DNA of 64,000 bases from Streptomyces sp. NRRL S-337 (GCF_000720175.1 NZ_JOIX01000038.1:1-64000), one strand, 5' to 3'. Shown: positions 23,806-32,485, numbered from the stretch's first letter. The notes: generated by a model not told the origin, from the letters alone. Program-made: numbers and translations.

Positions 23806-25779
23806 TCATGGAGCACTCCCGACGTGATCCTCGGCGCGGTGGGCGGCGGCGAGCTGTTCAGCGTAGTGGCTGGTGATGGCGCACCAGGTAGCAGTGGCAG
23901 CTGATACACGCCGCTTATGCTCGCCCGGGCTGTCGGCCTGGGCTGCGGGCGCGTAGGCGGCGCGGGCGGCTGACTCCGCGGCACGGGCAGCCTTCGGAGC
24001 GAACGCGGCCAGCACGCGCAGCTGCTCACGGACCGACATCGGCAACAGCGGCTCTTCACCGGTAGGTTCCTGTTCCTGCTCCGGCGACATCTCCGAATAG
24101 CCCGGGGCCGAGGCACCGGACGTGACCTCCGAACGATCAGGGGCAGGCTGCCCGGTGGGGGGAGGTGGTAGCGGCGCGCTGAGAGCGGCCTGCAGAGCCT
24201 TCCGGGCCCGGGGAGCGTCCATCACCTGCACCTCGCACTCGTCGCAGCGCACCGTGTCGGTGGCCCGGGCGCGAACCAGACCGGGACATCCGCGACGGGC
24301 ACACGGGAGGGTGGTCTTGCCACCGGGCGCGTAGGGCAAGCCGATCGTCAGCGCCCACGACAAGCCGTCGCGGCGAAACACGTACGGCTGCTCTCCACCG
24401 TCAGAGACCAGGGGCTTCAGACGCTCCCGCAGCCGGGCCGCGATCATCGCGTCGTCCTCCCCCTCGATCAGCAGGCCGCGAACCAGGTTCCTCAGACGCT
24501 CACGCTGATGGAGGTTTGGCGACGGAATGATCTGGGTGAGGATCTGCGCGACCTGCGGAGCTTGGCGGCCCAGCTCCCGCACCAGCGGGGAATCAGGAGG
24601 CGAGGAACAGGGGGTTTGCCGTTCCGCGCGCAGCGCGCCGTCCGGGTTGGCGTTGACCGCGGCAGGCGCCGCGGCTGCGCCGGAGCCGACGGCGTGGTCC
24701 TCGCGTGCGCACGCGCATTCCGGCTGATTGCAGGACTCCCGACGGCCATAGCCGGAAAGACAACAACCACCTGCATTGTCCCCACTTTCCGAAACCACAG
24801 GTGAGTGGTCAGTGTGCAGTCCTGCAGAAGCACCACGCGGCTCAGGGACCGCTTTACCTCGTCTGACCTGCGGATTTTGCGTCTGAGGAGCTACCTGGTC
24901 CCACCCTGCAGAACGATCACCTCGTCGCGGCCGTGGGATGAGCCCACCAGGCCGTCCCGCCGCCCGCTGGACGCGGCGCATCTCCCGGTACGCAGCCTCC
25001 ACCGCAGGGATCACCAACTGCTTTCGGCCACCCGGAGTCTGACGCACCTCCACCACGCCCGCCGCCTCCAGCCGACCGAGGACGCGAGCCCCGGCCGCCG
25101 ACGAGCAACCCAGCAACCGCGCCAGCGTCGCCGCCACCCGCCCATGCCGGTCGACCGCACCGCCACACAACCGGACCACGCCTGTCGGTCGGCACTCCAG
25201 CACCGCCAGCAGCAGCGCGAGTCGGTCCGTCGCCGCGCCACGTCCTGTGCGCCTGCCCAGCAGGCCAGGAGGCGTCTGCGTACCGTCCGCGTGCGACCAG
25301 CCCGGCGCACACACCGCTTCCAACAGCCCCCACAACACCGCGAACTCCACCCGTTGCAGCCGCAGCGGGTGGTCGGAGGGCTGCTGGTAACGGGCGTCGC
25401 GCAGGGGAAGCAGCTGCCAGCAGATGCCGGTGACCACCCGCGTTCCCGGCCGCAGCCGATTATCGGAGTCGGTGATGTGTTCCCGGTCCAGATGCGGACG
25501 CACCTCATGCCCGATGGTCGACGCCGTCACACCGACCCAACGACCCAGCTCCCGGGCCGTCAGCTCCACCGAAAGGTCGGCCGCCGACGTCCTCGCCGCC
25601 AGCACCACAGCCGCCATCCGCACCGAATCCGGCGCACCAATGAGACCCGGCTGCCCCAGCAGGGCATGGACCGCAGCCCGCAGCCGGCCGCGCATCTTGT
25701 CCGTGTGCGTCAGCCAGCTCCCGGCCTCCCACACCGCCACCGGCCCCGCTGGCCGCACGGCCATCGACATCTTGCTCAC
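23806..25779 (-). CDS. winged-helix/zinc-ribbon protein, paralogue 2
   Basis: The 657-aa protein shares its layout with the protein at 15508-17547. After an N-terminal block (RLRAAVHALLGQPG) comes a HTH-like region (LTARELGRWVGVTASTIGHEVRPHL), then GAATDRLALLLAVLECR, AGARVLGRLEAAGVVEVRQTPGGR, a disordered middle, and a C-terminal zinc-ribbon-like CARRGCPG with CDEC. GTG 25779 follows GGGGAGG at good spacing. The two paralogues point towards each other across about 6 kb. Possible roles are plasmid replication initiation or regulation; nothing seen is decisive. Confidence 0.72.
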   Translation of the reverse strand: MSKMSMAVRPAGPVAVWEAGSWLTHTDKMRGRLRAAVHALLGQPGLIGAPDSVRMAAVVLAARTSAADLSVELTARELGRWVGVTASTIGHEVRPHLDREHITDSDNRLRPGTRVVTGICWQLLPLRDARYQQPSDHPLRLQRVEFAVLWGLLEAVCAPGWSHADGTQTPPGLLGRRTGRGAATDRLALLLAVLECRPTGVVRLCGGAVDRHGRVAATLARLLGCSSAAGARVLGRLEAAGVVEVRQTPGGRKQLVIPAVEAAYREMRRVQRAAGRPGGLIPRPRRGDRSAGWDQVAPQTQNPQVRRGKAVPEPRGASAGLHTDHSPVVSESGDNAGGCCLSGYGRRESCNQPECACAREDHAVGSGAAAAPAAVNANPDGALRAERQTPCSSPPDSPLVRELGRQAPQVAQILTQIIPSPNLHQRERLRNLVRGLLIEGEDDAMIAARLRERLKPLVSDGGEQPYVFRRDGLSWALTIGLPYAPGGKTTLPCARRGCPGLVRARATDTVRCDECEVQVMDAPRARKALQAALSAPLPPPPTGQPAPDRSEVTSGASAPGYSEMSPEQEQEPTGEEPLLPMSVREQLRVLAAFAPKAARAAESAARAAYAPAAQADSPGEHKRRVSAATATWCAITSHYAEQLAAAHRAEDHVGSAP

Positions 25780-26516
25780 CGTCGCCTCCCCGCGGCCACG
25801 CATCCACGCGCGGCGTGGGGGCCGACACCATCAGCCGAAGCGGACATCGGCCGACGAGCAGCCGAAAGGAGCCGGGAAGCGGACAAGCAGGTCACATACA
25901 GAGAGGGGAACGTCGAAAGGCCGGACTTGACGTCCAACCTGAAAAAGCGCGTCCGAGCAGGATGGGGAAGGGGCACAGCTGGCGAGGCTGAGGCCGCAGC
26001 GGAAGAGAGCATGCTGAACGATCGAACAGTTCCCCTACGGACAGAGGACACAGTCGACGCCTCTCCCACCGGACGGGAAAAAATCTTGGTTGAGGTGCCC
26101 GCCAGGCGGGACGGAGGACAAACCGACCACTCGGGAAGGAAATCCGGACGGTCGGCAGTGATGTGCATCACACGGAGGGCGTCAGTACCGGCCAATGGAG
26201 CATGCCGGAGCTGACAAGTCGGTCGGGTGTCGTGCACTATGACAACGACCTCCTGTTCTCAATTGCGAGTGGGCAAGAGGGCCGCTCCGGGAGGAGCGGT
26301 GAAGCCGGCCCCGCCAACGGGCCGGTACTGCGGAACCAGTCCTTGCCAAGGGACCGGGTACTGCGAGCGCGACTTCTGCCAAGGAGTCGCGGTGGAGCCC
26401 TTGCCAAGGGGCTCCGGACTTCGCTCAGGACCGGGCGCCAATCCGGGGTCTGAGCAGACGGGCCGCATGTCCGCCTACGTGGTTGCCAAGCCACGGAAGC
26501 GGGCGCGGCCGATGGC
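25780..26516. other. 740-bp gene-free stretch holding a stem-loop array
   Basis: No frame has a ribosome site and a recognisable product. The left part (25780-26280) is the upstream region of the zinc-ribbon gene. The right part carries the stem-loop series described separately. Confidence 0.5.
26305..26495 (+). repeat. array of six stem-loops with shared GCCAA loop
   Basis: Six short inverted repeats with unrelated stems share a loop containing GCCAA: 26305-26325 (CCGGCCC stem), 26339-26354, 26368-26391 (CGCGACT stem), 26394-26415 (GGAGCCC stem), 26424-26454 (GCTCAG stem with mismatches) and 26478-26495 (CGTGG stem). Three have TTGCCAAG. A seventh simple hairpin, CCGCTCC/GGAGCGG, precedes them at 26282-26299. 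An intrinsic terminator follows at 26702-26738, so a structured rightward RNA is possible. Stem sequences vary while pairing is kept. Confidence 0.6.
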
Positions 26517-26645
26517 CTACGTGGTCATCCCAACCCCCTCAAAACGGTGGCTGGCGTCAGCATGCGCGCACGCCGGAGCAAGGTGATCATGATGCTCAAA
26601 CGGCGCAGTCGCGCGTTCAGTTCCGGAAATGCGGGTAACCTGCAT
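26517..26645 (-). CDS. 42-aa ORF with near-perfect Shine-Dalgarno
   Basis: ATG 26645 is preceded by AGGAGGTGATC, an unusually complete anti-16S match, 5 nt upstream. The peptide starts MQVTRISGTERA and contains several histidines (FEHHDHLAPACAHADASHRF), ending GVGMTT. It has one cysteine and no hydrophobic helix. It could be a leader peptide or a small metal-binding protein. Nothing downstream in the same direction is close, as the next leftward gene ends its own unit further on. The strong ribosome site is the only support. Confidence 0.45.
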   Translation of the reverse strand: MQVTRISGTERATAPFEHHDHLAPACAHADASHRFEGVGMTT

Positions 26646-26701
26646 TTCGCGATCACCTCCTACTAGGTGCGTCGCCGGGACGGGGGTTACCTCCGTCCGA
26701 G

Positions 26702-26738
26702 AGCCCCCGTGGACCCGGCCAGGTCCTAGGGGGCTTTT
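26702..26738 (+). terminator. intrinsic terminator, rightward
   Basis: AGCCCCC (26702-26708) pairs with GGGGGCT (26729-26735), with an inner GGACC/GGTCC stem, and is followed by a T run. There is no rightward gene before it, so it may end an RNA that carries the GCCAA-loop array. Confidence 0.65.
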
Positions 26739-27016
26739 ACCGTTATGGATCAAGCCAGGGGTCACCCTACTCGCATCGGCCCCACGCAACTGCACGAGTG
26801 CGCGATGTGTCGGAATCGGCGTTGCACGACGGCGACGGCCGGTCAGACCAGGCCGCAACTGCGGGGATAGGCTGTCGCGGGCATCGCCCCAATTGACGGG
26901 GTACGGATCCGTACGATTGATGCGTGAGGTTGTCCGGGAGGGGCCGAAACCGGGGCCTGGCTCGCTGGGTGACGCCGAGCCGCCGGGCGTCGTCCTTCTT
27001 GCGCCGTCGCTACTCT

Positions 27017-28168
27017 TCATGAGCGCACCTGTACAAGGGCATGGGCTCCGGAAGTCCGCCAGTGCGCTGTTGCTTTGAGCTCGGCGAGAGTGCCCGCGTC
27101 GAGGCCGACGATGACGTCCGACTTCAGCGTGCGCAGTGCCGTGACGCGGCCCGGGAAATGACCCGTCACCTCAGCGAACGGGGTCGTCGGCTCCCACCAG
27201 CGGTCGCCGGTCAACCGACGGTAGTTCAGGTCCCCTTTCAGGATCGTCACTGTGGCCGACGTGAACTCTTGCCGCAGTGCCTCCGGCATTGCCGTGAAAT
27301 CGAACGGTGCGCAGAAGAACGAGTCCGCACGCACGCGCAACCGTCCGAGGGCAGCTGCCTCGCGCAGCCGATCTCCCACGGCTCCGGCCTCACCTTTGCT
27401 GAGCAGAAGCGTCCGTAGGCAGTCGGCGACATCTGCGAGCGTGGCGTCGGAGACGTAGTACGGCGACGGCTTCACGTGTAGCACGACTTCGTGGGCCAGG
27501 CCGTGCGCGAGGAGGTGGTCGATGAGGACCAGGTCTGCAACCATCTCGCTGCCTGCGTTGTCAGCGACCAGGGCGACCGTTCCGCCTGCTTCGCTTCGGA
27601 GCAGTTCCCATAGGCGTGTACTGTCGTCGGCCACCAGGCCGGATGCCTCGGCCCTTTGGCCTGCAGTGATCTGGAAGCCCAGGTCGGCGCGGTTGCCCCA
27701 GAGACTCGACAGCAGCAACGCCTGCCCCAGCTCGTCGTCGGCCAGCCCGGCAACATCATCGAGCGCAGCGATCTCCGCCGCCACCACCTCACCCGCGAGC
27801 TCGGCCTGCTTGAACGAAGTGAAGGGATCGACGCCCCGCCACGGCCCGGGCTCGAAGTAGCCGGTGGCCTCCAGGAGGCGCCGGTAGAAGAAAGATTCCG
27901 CCCACAGGAACGGCACCTCCGCCCACGGGCGGCCGTACATGCCGCTCCCCCAGCCACGCCAGAGCCCAGCGTCAGCGGCGCCGTCCGGAAGCGGGTGGAT
28001 CACGCCCTGAACGTTCTCCTCCGCGAGCTCGGACAGCGCTTCGCGCTGCTCAGGGCCGAAGGGCCAGGCATCCGCGACCCGTTCGATCAACGCCGGATGC
28101 CGCTTGGCGAACACATCGCTGGCGAAAGGCGACTCACTTGAAATGATCACCGGGGCCTTCTGGGCCAT
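27017..28168 (-). CDS. DUF89/ARMT1-like metal-dependent phosphatase
   Basis: The 383-aa protein has the hallmarks of the DUF89 damage-control phosphatase family: the helical N-terminus with SSLWGNRADLGF, the nucleotide-like domain with VALVADNAGSEMVADL (metal-binding D-N-x-G-x-E), then VTILKGDLNYRRLTGD (K-G-x-x-N-Y-R). Members hydrolyse phosphate from damaged or unwanted phosphometabolites such as fructose 1-phosphate, and animal ARMT1 was reported to act on protein carboxyls. ATG 28168 is the first good start; the ribosome site is weak. It converges with no gene and precedes the WD40 remnant on the same strand. The substrate is unknown. Confidence 0.85.
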   Translation of the reverse strand: MAQKAPVIISSESPFASDVFAKRHPALIERVADAWPFGPEQREALSELAEENVQGVIHPLPDGAADAGLWRGWGSGMYGRPWAEVPFLWAESFFYRRLLEATGYFEPGPWRGVDPFTSFKQAELAGEVVAAEIAALDDVAGLADDELGQALLLSSLWGNRADLGFQITAGQRAEASGLVADDSTRLWELLRSEAGGTVALVADNAGSEMVADLVLIDHLLAHGLAHEVVLHVKPSPYYVSDATLADVADCLRTLLLSKGEAGAVGDRLREAAALGRLRVRADSFFCAPFDFTAMPEALRQEFTSATVTILKGDLNYRRLTGDRWWEPTTPFAEVTGHFPGRVTALRTLKSDVIVGLDAGTLAELKATAHWRTSGAHALVQVRS

Positions 28169-28174
28169 GAGCGT

Positions 28175-28400
28175 CTATCCCTCTCGGAGCGGGGTCAGGT
28201 TGAGGTCAAGGGTGACCACGCCGGCGGCGCTGCCGACGAGGATGCGGCCGTGGACCGGGTCGTAGGCCGCGCAATTGAGGCTGCCGTCGACGCGGACCTC
28301 GGCTGTCTGCTGCTGCTCGCCGAGGGACCAGAGCCGCACGGTGCCGTCGGAAGCTGCGGAGGCGAGCTGGCGCCGGCCTTCCGAACGGGCACAGCTCGCG
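28175..28400 (-). pseudogene. C-terminal remnant of a WD40-repeat protein
   Basis: The leftward frame encodes ASAASDGTVRLWSLG, EVRVDGSLNCAAYDP and HGRILVGSAAGVVTLDL, one and a half WD40 blades with the typical D-G-T-V-R-L-W. It has no start or preceding blades, since rightward HAD gene sequence begins just beyond. It is the tail of a larger beta-propeller gene cut off by rearrangement. Confidence 0.65.
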
Positions 28401-28433
28401 GCCCGGCGCGCTGCCCTCGGTAAGGTCTGGCTC

Positions 28434-29078
28434 ATGCCACTCGCGCTCTTCGACCTGGACAACACGCTCGTCGACCGGAGCTCCGCCTTCACCGACTGCG
28501 TGTCCAGGTTCTGCGAGACGGCCGGCTACGGCCCGCACGTCGAGGCGTGGATGCTCAACGAGCTTGCGGACCGCGCCGTGCCCGGCGACTTCGAGAGGCT
28601 GCGCGAGACCTTCAGACTGCACGAGCCAGCCGTGCAGCTGTGGCAGGCGTACGTCGACATGATGGCGGCCGCCGTCACCTGCCGACCGGAGGTCCTCGAG
28701 GGCCTTGCCCGACTTCGCACGGCCGCGTGGACCATTGGCATCGTAAGCAACGGGGCCTCCGACATTCAGCGCGCCAAGCTCACCGCGACCGGCCTCGCGG
28801 ACCTGGTCGACGGTGTCGCGGTCTCCGGCGACCTGGAGATCCGAAAGCCGGACCGGCGCCTCTTTGAACTCGCGGCCGCTCGTTGCGGCATCAGCCTTGC
28901 CCACGGCGGCTGGATGATTGGCGACAATCCCGCCGGTGACGTCCGAGGCGGCCACCAGGCCGGACTGCACACCATCTGGCTGCGTGGTCGGCCTTGGCCC
29001 GACAGGCTCGCCGCCGCACACCGCACCGTCGACGACGTCACCGACGCCCTCAACATCCTGCTCAACGAGACGGAGTAG
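28434..29078 (+). CDS. HAD-family phosphatase
   Basis: The 214-aa protein has the three HAD motifs: MPLALFDLDNTLVDRS (nucleophile and acid D-x-D), GIVSNGASDIQRAK (motif II serine), and the lysine in LEIRKPDRRLFELA followed by GWMIGDNPAGDVRGG (motif IV). The cap domain between motifs I and II is helical. ATG 28434 fits the family start. It ends 4 nt before the next gene, implying co-transcription. It probably dephosphorylates a small metabolite; with a dehydrogenase, a DUF89 phosphatase and kinases nearby it may act in one salvage or biosynthetic route. Confidence 0.85.
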   Translation: MPLALFDLDNTLVDRSSAFTDCVSRFCETAGYGPHVEAWMLNELADRAVPGDFERLRETFRLHEPAVQLWQAYVDMMAAAVTCRPEVLEGLARLRTAAWTIGIVSNGASDIQRAKLTATGLADLVDGVAVSGDLEIRKPDRRLFELAAARCGISLAHGGWMIGDNPAGDVRGGHQAGLHTIWLRGRPWPDRLAAAHRTVDDVTDALNILLNETE

Positions 29079-29082
29079 CAAC

Positions 29083-29922
29083 GTGGACCAGCCCGCCGTC
29101 GGCATCCTCCACCCCGGCAGCATGGGCGCCGCCGTCGCGGCGTGCGCCGCGACGAACGCGGCCACGGTCCGGTGGTGCACGGAAGGCCGCAGCCCGGCAT
29201 CCAAGGCCAGGGCCGAGCAGTTCGGCCTGATGCCGGTGGCCACGTTGCAGGAGCTACTTGACCGGAGTGACATCGTCATCGGCCTCTGTCCGCCAGCCGC
29301 AGCCGAGGACCTGGCCCGCGACGTCGCCGCATGCCGGTTCGACGGGGTGTACGTGGAGGCGAATGCGATCAACCCTGAGCGGTCCGCACGGATCGCCGCG
29401 CTGCTTGGGCCCGCCACGACAGTCGTGGACGGTGGCGTCGTCGGCTCCCCGCCCGTAAGCGGCAAGACCCCGACGCTGTACCTGTCAGGCTCGGAAACCG
29501 CGACCGCGCGAGTCGAGGGCCTCTTCGTGAACACGACCGTACGGACGAAGGTGCTGGGCACAAAGGTGGGGCAGGCGTCCGCGCTGAAGCTGGCGTACGC
29601 CAGCTTCCAGAAGGCGAGCCGCGTACTCGTGGGGCTGGCCATCGGATTGGCGCGCGAGCACGACGTCGACCAGGAGCTCATCGAGGTCGCCTCGCGGCGC
29701 ACCGACTCGTACCTCTCAGAGCCTGAATACATCGCCAAGACCGCAGCGCGCGCCTGGCGCTGGGGCCCGGAGCTGGAAGAAGCCGCCGACATGCTCGCCA
29801 CCGCCGGCCTTCCCCCAGAGGTGCTGCGCGCGGCCGCCTCCACGTTGGCACGGTGGAACGACGTCAAGGACGACAGTGAGCTCACGCTCACCGACGCCCT
29901 CAACCGGCTCGCCCAGCCGTAG
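29083..29922 (+). CDS. NAD(P)-dependent 6PGDH-fold dehydrogenase
   Basis: The 279-aa protein has an N-terminal Rossmann fold (AVGILHPGSMGAAVAACAA) typical of beta-hydroxyacid dehydrogenases and imine-reductase relatives, the SDIVIGLCPPAAAEDLA segment, VDGGVVGSPPVSGKTPTLYLSG, and a helical C-terminal domain with KLAYASFQKASRVLVGLA. GTG 29083 lies 4 nt after the HAD stop. The C-terminal domain resembles DUF1932-type proteins. The substrate is unknown. Confidence 0.82.
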   Translation: MDQPAVGILHPGSMGAAVAACAATNAATVRWCTEGRSPASKARAEQFGLMPVATLQELLDRSDIVIGLCPPAAAEDLARDVAACRFDGVYVEANAINPERSARIAALLGPATTVVDGGVVGSPPVSGKTPTLYLSGSETATARVEGLFVNTTVRTKVLGTKVGQASALKLAYASFQKASRVLVGLAIGLAREHDVDQELIEVASRRTDSYLSEPEYIAKTAARAWRWGPELEEAADMLATAGLPPEVLRAAASTLARWNDVKDDSELTLTDALNRLAQP

Positions 29923-29929
29923 CCCCTAC

Positions 29930-30499
29930 TCACGCCGTCGCCGCTCCCGTCTGCTTCTCCAGCAACTGGTCGATGAGTCGTGCTGCCTCCTGTGGAGGCA
30001 CGGCCGTGGTGTCGACGGTCAGTTCCCAGGCCCTGTCCTGGTGCGTGTCCAGGTCTTCCCGGGTCGCATCCCATGCCGCAAGGCGTGCCGTGGTGTCGCT
30101 GTCGCCCCGGCCTGCGGACCGAGCCGCAGTCACCTCGCGCGGGCACCACAACAGCACAACCGTCCAGTCAGCCGGGTAGCCGTCGACCAGGGCCCGGATG
30201 CCATCGACTTGACCGAGGTGCATCACCGGCACCCCGGCTGCGAACGCCGCGTCCAGGCCTGGCCTGTCGATGACGTAGGTGTTGCCGTACCGCGCGTTCG
30301 CATAGATGACGTCACCCGCGGCGTCGAGGGCGCGCAGCTGCTCCGCCGTGCCCATCCGGTAGCCGACACTCTTGCCCGTTCCGACCTTGAGACGCGCGAA
30401 CTGCGCGTACCGCGGACTCAGCTCGGTGAGCGCCGTGGTGATGGTGTCCTTCCCCGCCGCCGGCGGGCCGTAGAGGATCACGCCCTGCTTCTCGGTCAC
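29930..30499 (-). CDS. P-loop kinase
   Basis: The 189-aa protein begins with a Walker A motif (VILYGPPAAGKDTITTAL) as in guanylate and nucleoside kinases, followed by GTGKSVGYRMGTAEQL and a Walker B-like WTVVLLWCPREVTAARSAGRG. GTG 30499 overlaps the stop of the upstream gene (GTGA), so the two are coupled. The lid and base-binding features of true guanylate kinases (the GxxRxY region) are not clearly visible, so the substrate is uncertain. It is convergent with the dehydrogenase gene, 7 nt apart. Confidence 0.75.
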   Translation of the reverse strand: MTEKQGVILYGPPAAGKDTITTALTELSPRYAQFARLKVGTGKSVGYRMGTAEQLRALDAAGDVIYANARYGNTYVIDRPGLDAAFAAGVPVMHLGQVDGIRALVDGYPADWTVVLLWCPREVTAARSAGRGDSDTTARLAAWDATREDLDTHQDRAWELTVDTTAVPPQEAARLIDQLLEKQTGAATA

Positions 30500-31533
30500 G
30501 CGTACATCGCCCCCATCGCCTGCCGGGCCTGGTCCGCGAGTGTCACCGCGGTGCCCAACCTGTTGTCGACGACCAGGTGCGGCACCGCCGGGCGCAGGTC
30601 CAAATCGATGGTCGCCATGTACTCGTCCCACCGCTGGAGCTTCCACGCGTCCCGCGCCGCGGAGCGGAAGGTGATGTACTCCCGCATCGACTCCTCGTCG
30701 CAACGCACCCACACCGGGAACACGTCAACGCCCATGGACGAAGCCCGGTTGGACAGGCGCTGCATCCAGGCAGCGTCAGTCATCTCCGCAATGAACGGGG
30801 CGCTCAGCACGGTGCTGATCCCGCACTTGATGTTGGCCATGGCTGACTGCATGAGGCAGTCGTACTCCACCGACCGGACACGCTCCCTGTAGAGCTCCGT
30901 GTGCCGGTCGTTCGGATCGCCACCCAGCGCGACCAGGAGGCGCTCCACCAGCGGCCGGGTGAGCGGGTCCTTGTCGAGCAGCGGCCACCCAGTGAGCTGG
31001 ACGAAAAATCGGGCCAACTCGGTCTTGCCGCTACCGGCGAACCCCCCAACCAGAATCAGGACCGGGCGGTGCGGGTCGCCGCCGGTGTGCCGGCGCTTCC
31101 ACGCGTCGATGATCCGCTGCTGCAGAGCGAGGTGATCGGCTTCCTCGCTCCCCGGAGCGATGCGGTGGATCGCCCGCTCGACGGCCAGGACCTGCGAACC
31201 ATTCAGCTGGTCGTCCAGCGGTGTGAGCTTGAAAGAGCTCTCCTCGCCAGGCAACGCAGTCCGGAAACCGAGATCCGGCTCGGTGGCCCTGTACAGGAGG
31301 CAGTAGGCACGGCGGTAGTGCGGGCCGGGGTAGACCTCGCCCTGCTCGTGCTGCCACAAGGTCTGTGGGTTCGCAGCGGGGATGCCCTTGAGCTTGGCCT
31401 GCTCGGCAACCTGTCGGAGACGCTCCCCCGCCTTCTCCAGGGTCAGACCGTGAGCTTCTCTCTGCTCGCGCAGCCTGTCCGGCCGCCATCCCGCTCGGTG
31501 CTTCCCCACCCTGGTCCCCTCCGTCATCGTCAT
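30496..31533 (-). CDS. XRE helix-turn-helix fused to P-loop kinase domain
   Basis: The 345-aa protein has an N-terminal XRE domain (LREQREAHGLTLEKAGERLRQVAEQAKLKG, then TLWQHEQGEVYPGPHYRRAYC) and a C-terminal kinase domain with Walker A GGFAGSGKTELARFF and Walker B-like AEYDCLMQSA region; MGVDVFPVWVRCDEES follows. It may be a regulator that senses a substrate through a kinase-like domain. ATG 31533 is the first start. The gene overlaps the following kinase gene by 4 nt. A direct repeat lies just upstream and could be its own operator. Confidence 0.8.
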   Translation of the reverse strand: MTMTEGTRVGKHRAGWRPDRLREQREAHGLTLEKAGERLRQVAEQAKLKGIPAANPQTLWQHEQGEVYPGPHYRRAYCLLYRATEPDLGFRTALPGEESSFKLTPLDDQLNGSQVLAVERAIHRIAPGSEEADHLALQQRIIDAWKRRHTGGDPHRPVLILVGGFAGSGKTELARFFVQLTGWPLLDKDPLTRPLVERLLVALGGDPNDRHTELYRERVRSVEYDCLMQSAMANIKCGISTVLSAPFIAEMTDAAWMQRLSNRASSMGVDVFPVWVRCDEESMREYITFRSAARDAWKLQRWDEYMATIDLDLRPAVPHLVVDNRLGTAVTLADQARQAMGAMYA

Positions 31534-31558
31534 GTCCGCAGCCTAGGTCTGAGCGCTC

Positions 31559-31594
31559 AAAACCCGTGTGTACGCGGATGTTGAAAACCCGTGT
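31559..31594 (-). promoter_or_regulatory. direct repeat upstream of XRE-kinase gene
   Basis: AAAACCCGTGT occurs at 31559-31569 and 31584-31594, 25 bp apart, immediately upstream of the XRE-kinase start codon. The position and spacing suggest an operator for the encoded XRE protein. Confidence 0.4.
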
Positions 31595-31747
31595 AGCCCG
31601 ATGCCCATGAGCTTCGACAAGGCGCTGTGATGTTGTGATCCGGTTCCAGCGAGTGTGATTGCCCCCACAAGCGAGCGTTGAGGGGGCAACACAGTGGAAC
31701 GAGAAAGCGTCGCCGAGATGTGCGGACAACTCCTGGACACACGGGGG

Positions 31748-32485
31748 CTAGCCCGAAATGGGCATGTGGGTGCCGGGGGCGTAGACGTCTTCCCAGTAGG
31801 CGAGCGGGCCGTTCTCGTCATGGAACGTCTGCGACGTGACGAGAACGGCAACGGACACATGTTGGGGGGCATCGATCTCCAGGGCGTCCAGCTCGTCCTG
31901 CGATGCCTGCCGCGCTCGTGCCGTGCGCTGGCCCTTCACGACCTCTCGGTCGGTTCGCTCGGTGTAGATGTCTGCCCAGTACCGCTCCATCCGACCCTCA
32001 TCCGCGAGTTCGGGAACCTTGCTGGTCGTCTGCACCGGATAGACCGAAACCCCGACCGACGTGGCCCTGTCTCCTTGGCGGAAAGTCCGGATCCGGATGA
32101 CGACCTCGTCGCCGGGCTCGAGGTTCAGCGCCTCACATACCTCGGGGTCGGCTACCGACCTGCGCATCACCCGGTGTCCTGTCGAGGTCTCGCCGGGGGC
32201 GTAGCGCAGGCCGTTCCTCTCCATGCGTTCGATTCGGTCGGCCCCTGTGATCACCATGGGCGACGTCGCCACGACAGTCCCGAGAGCTCCTCGGGCCACG
32301 ACGAGGCCCTCGCTTTTCAGGAGAGCGAGAGCACGGCTGACGGTCTTAGCTGCGACGCCGAATTCGGAGCGGATGTCCGCGACCGAAGGAAGCGTGTCCC
32401 CGGGGGCGAGTTCGCCGCTCTGGATCTGCTGGCGGAAGTGGGCTGCGACATCGGCGTAGCCCTTGCCCGGTCCTCTGTACGGCAT
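31748..32485 (-). CDS. GntR-family repressor with UTRA domain (KorSA-like)
   Basis: The 245-aa protein has a GntR winged helix (YADVAAHFRQQIQSGELAPGDTLPSV, then FGVAAKTVSRALALLKSEGLV) and a UTRA ligand domain (VVIRIRTFRQGDRATSVGVSVYP). It is divergent from a long rightward operon and faces a region with repeated AAGGTACA sequences. In Streptomyces conjugative elements the GntR protein KorSA controls transfer functions from such a site; the same logic probably applies. ATG 32485 has no strong ribosome site visible. It ends before a stem-loop at about 31660-31687. Confidence 0.85.
   Translation of the reverse strand: MPYRGPGKGYADVAAHFRQQIQSGELAPGDTLPSVADIRSEFGVAAKTVSRALALLKSEGLVVARGALGTVVATSPMVITGADRIERMERNGLRYAPGETSTGHRVMRRSVADPEVCEALNLEPGDEVVIRIRTFRQGDRATSVGVSVYPVQTTSKVPELADEGRMERYWADIYTERTDREVVKGQRTARARQASQDELDALEIDAPQHVSVAVLVTSQTFHDENGPLAYWEDVYAPGTHMPISG

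Noticed and set aside
26227..26586. 119-aa rightward frame across the stem-loop array
   Set aside because: It has no ribosome site and its sequence follows the hairpins; the structure explains it better as non-coding.
28206..30149. 647-aa leftward frame across the HAD and dehydrogenase genes
   Set aside because: Both rightward genes show clear family motifs, and the leftward frame is their shadow apart from the WD40 tail at its end.
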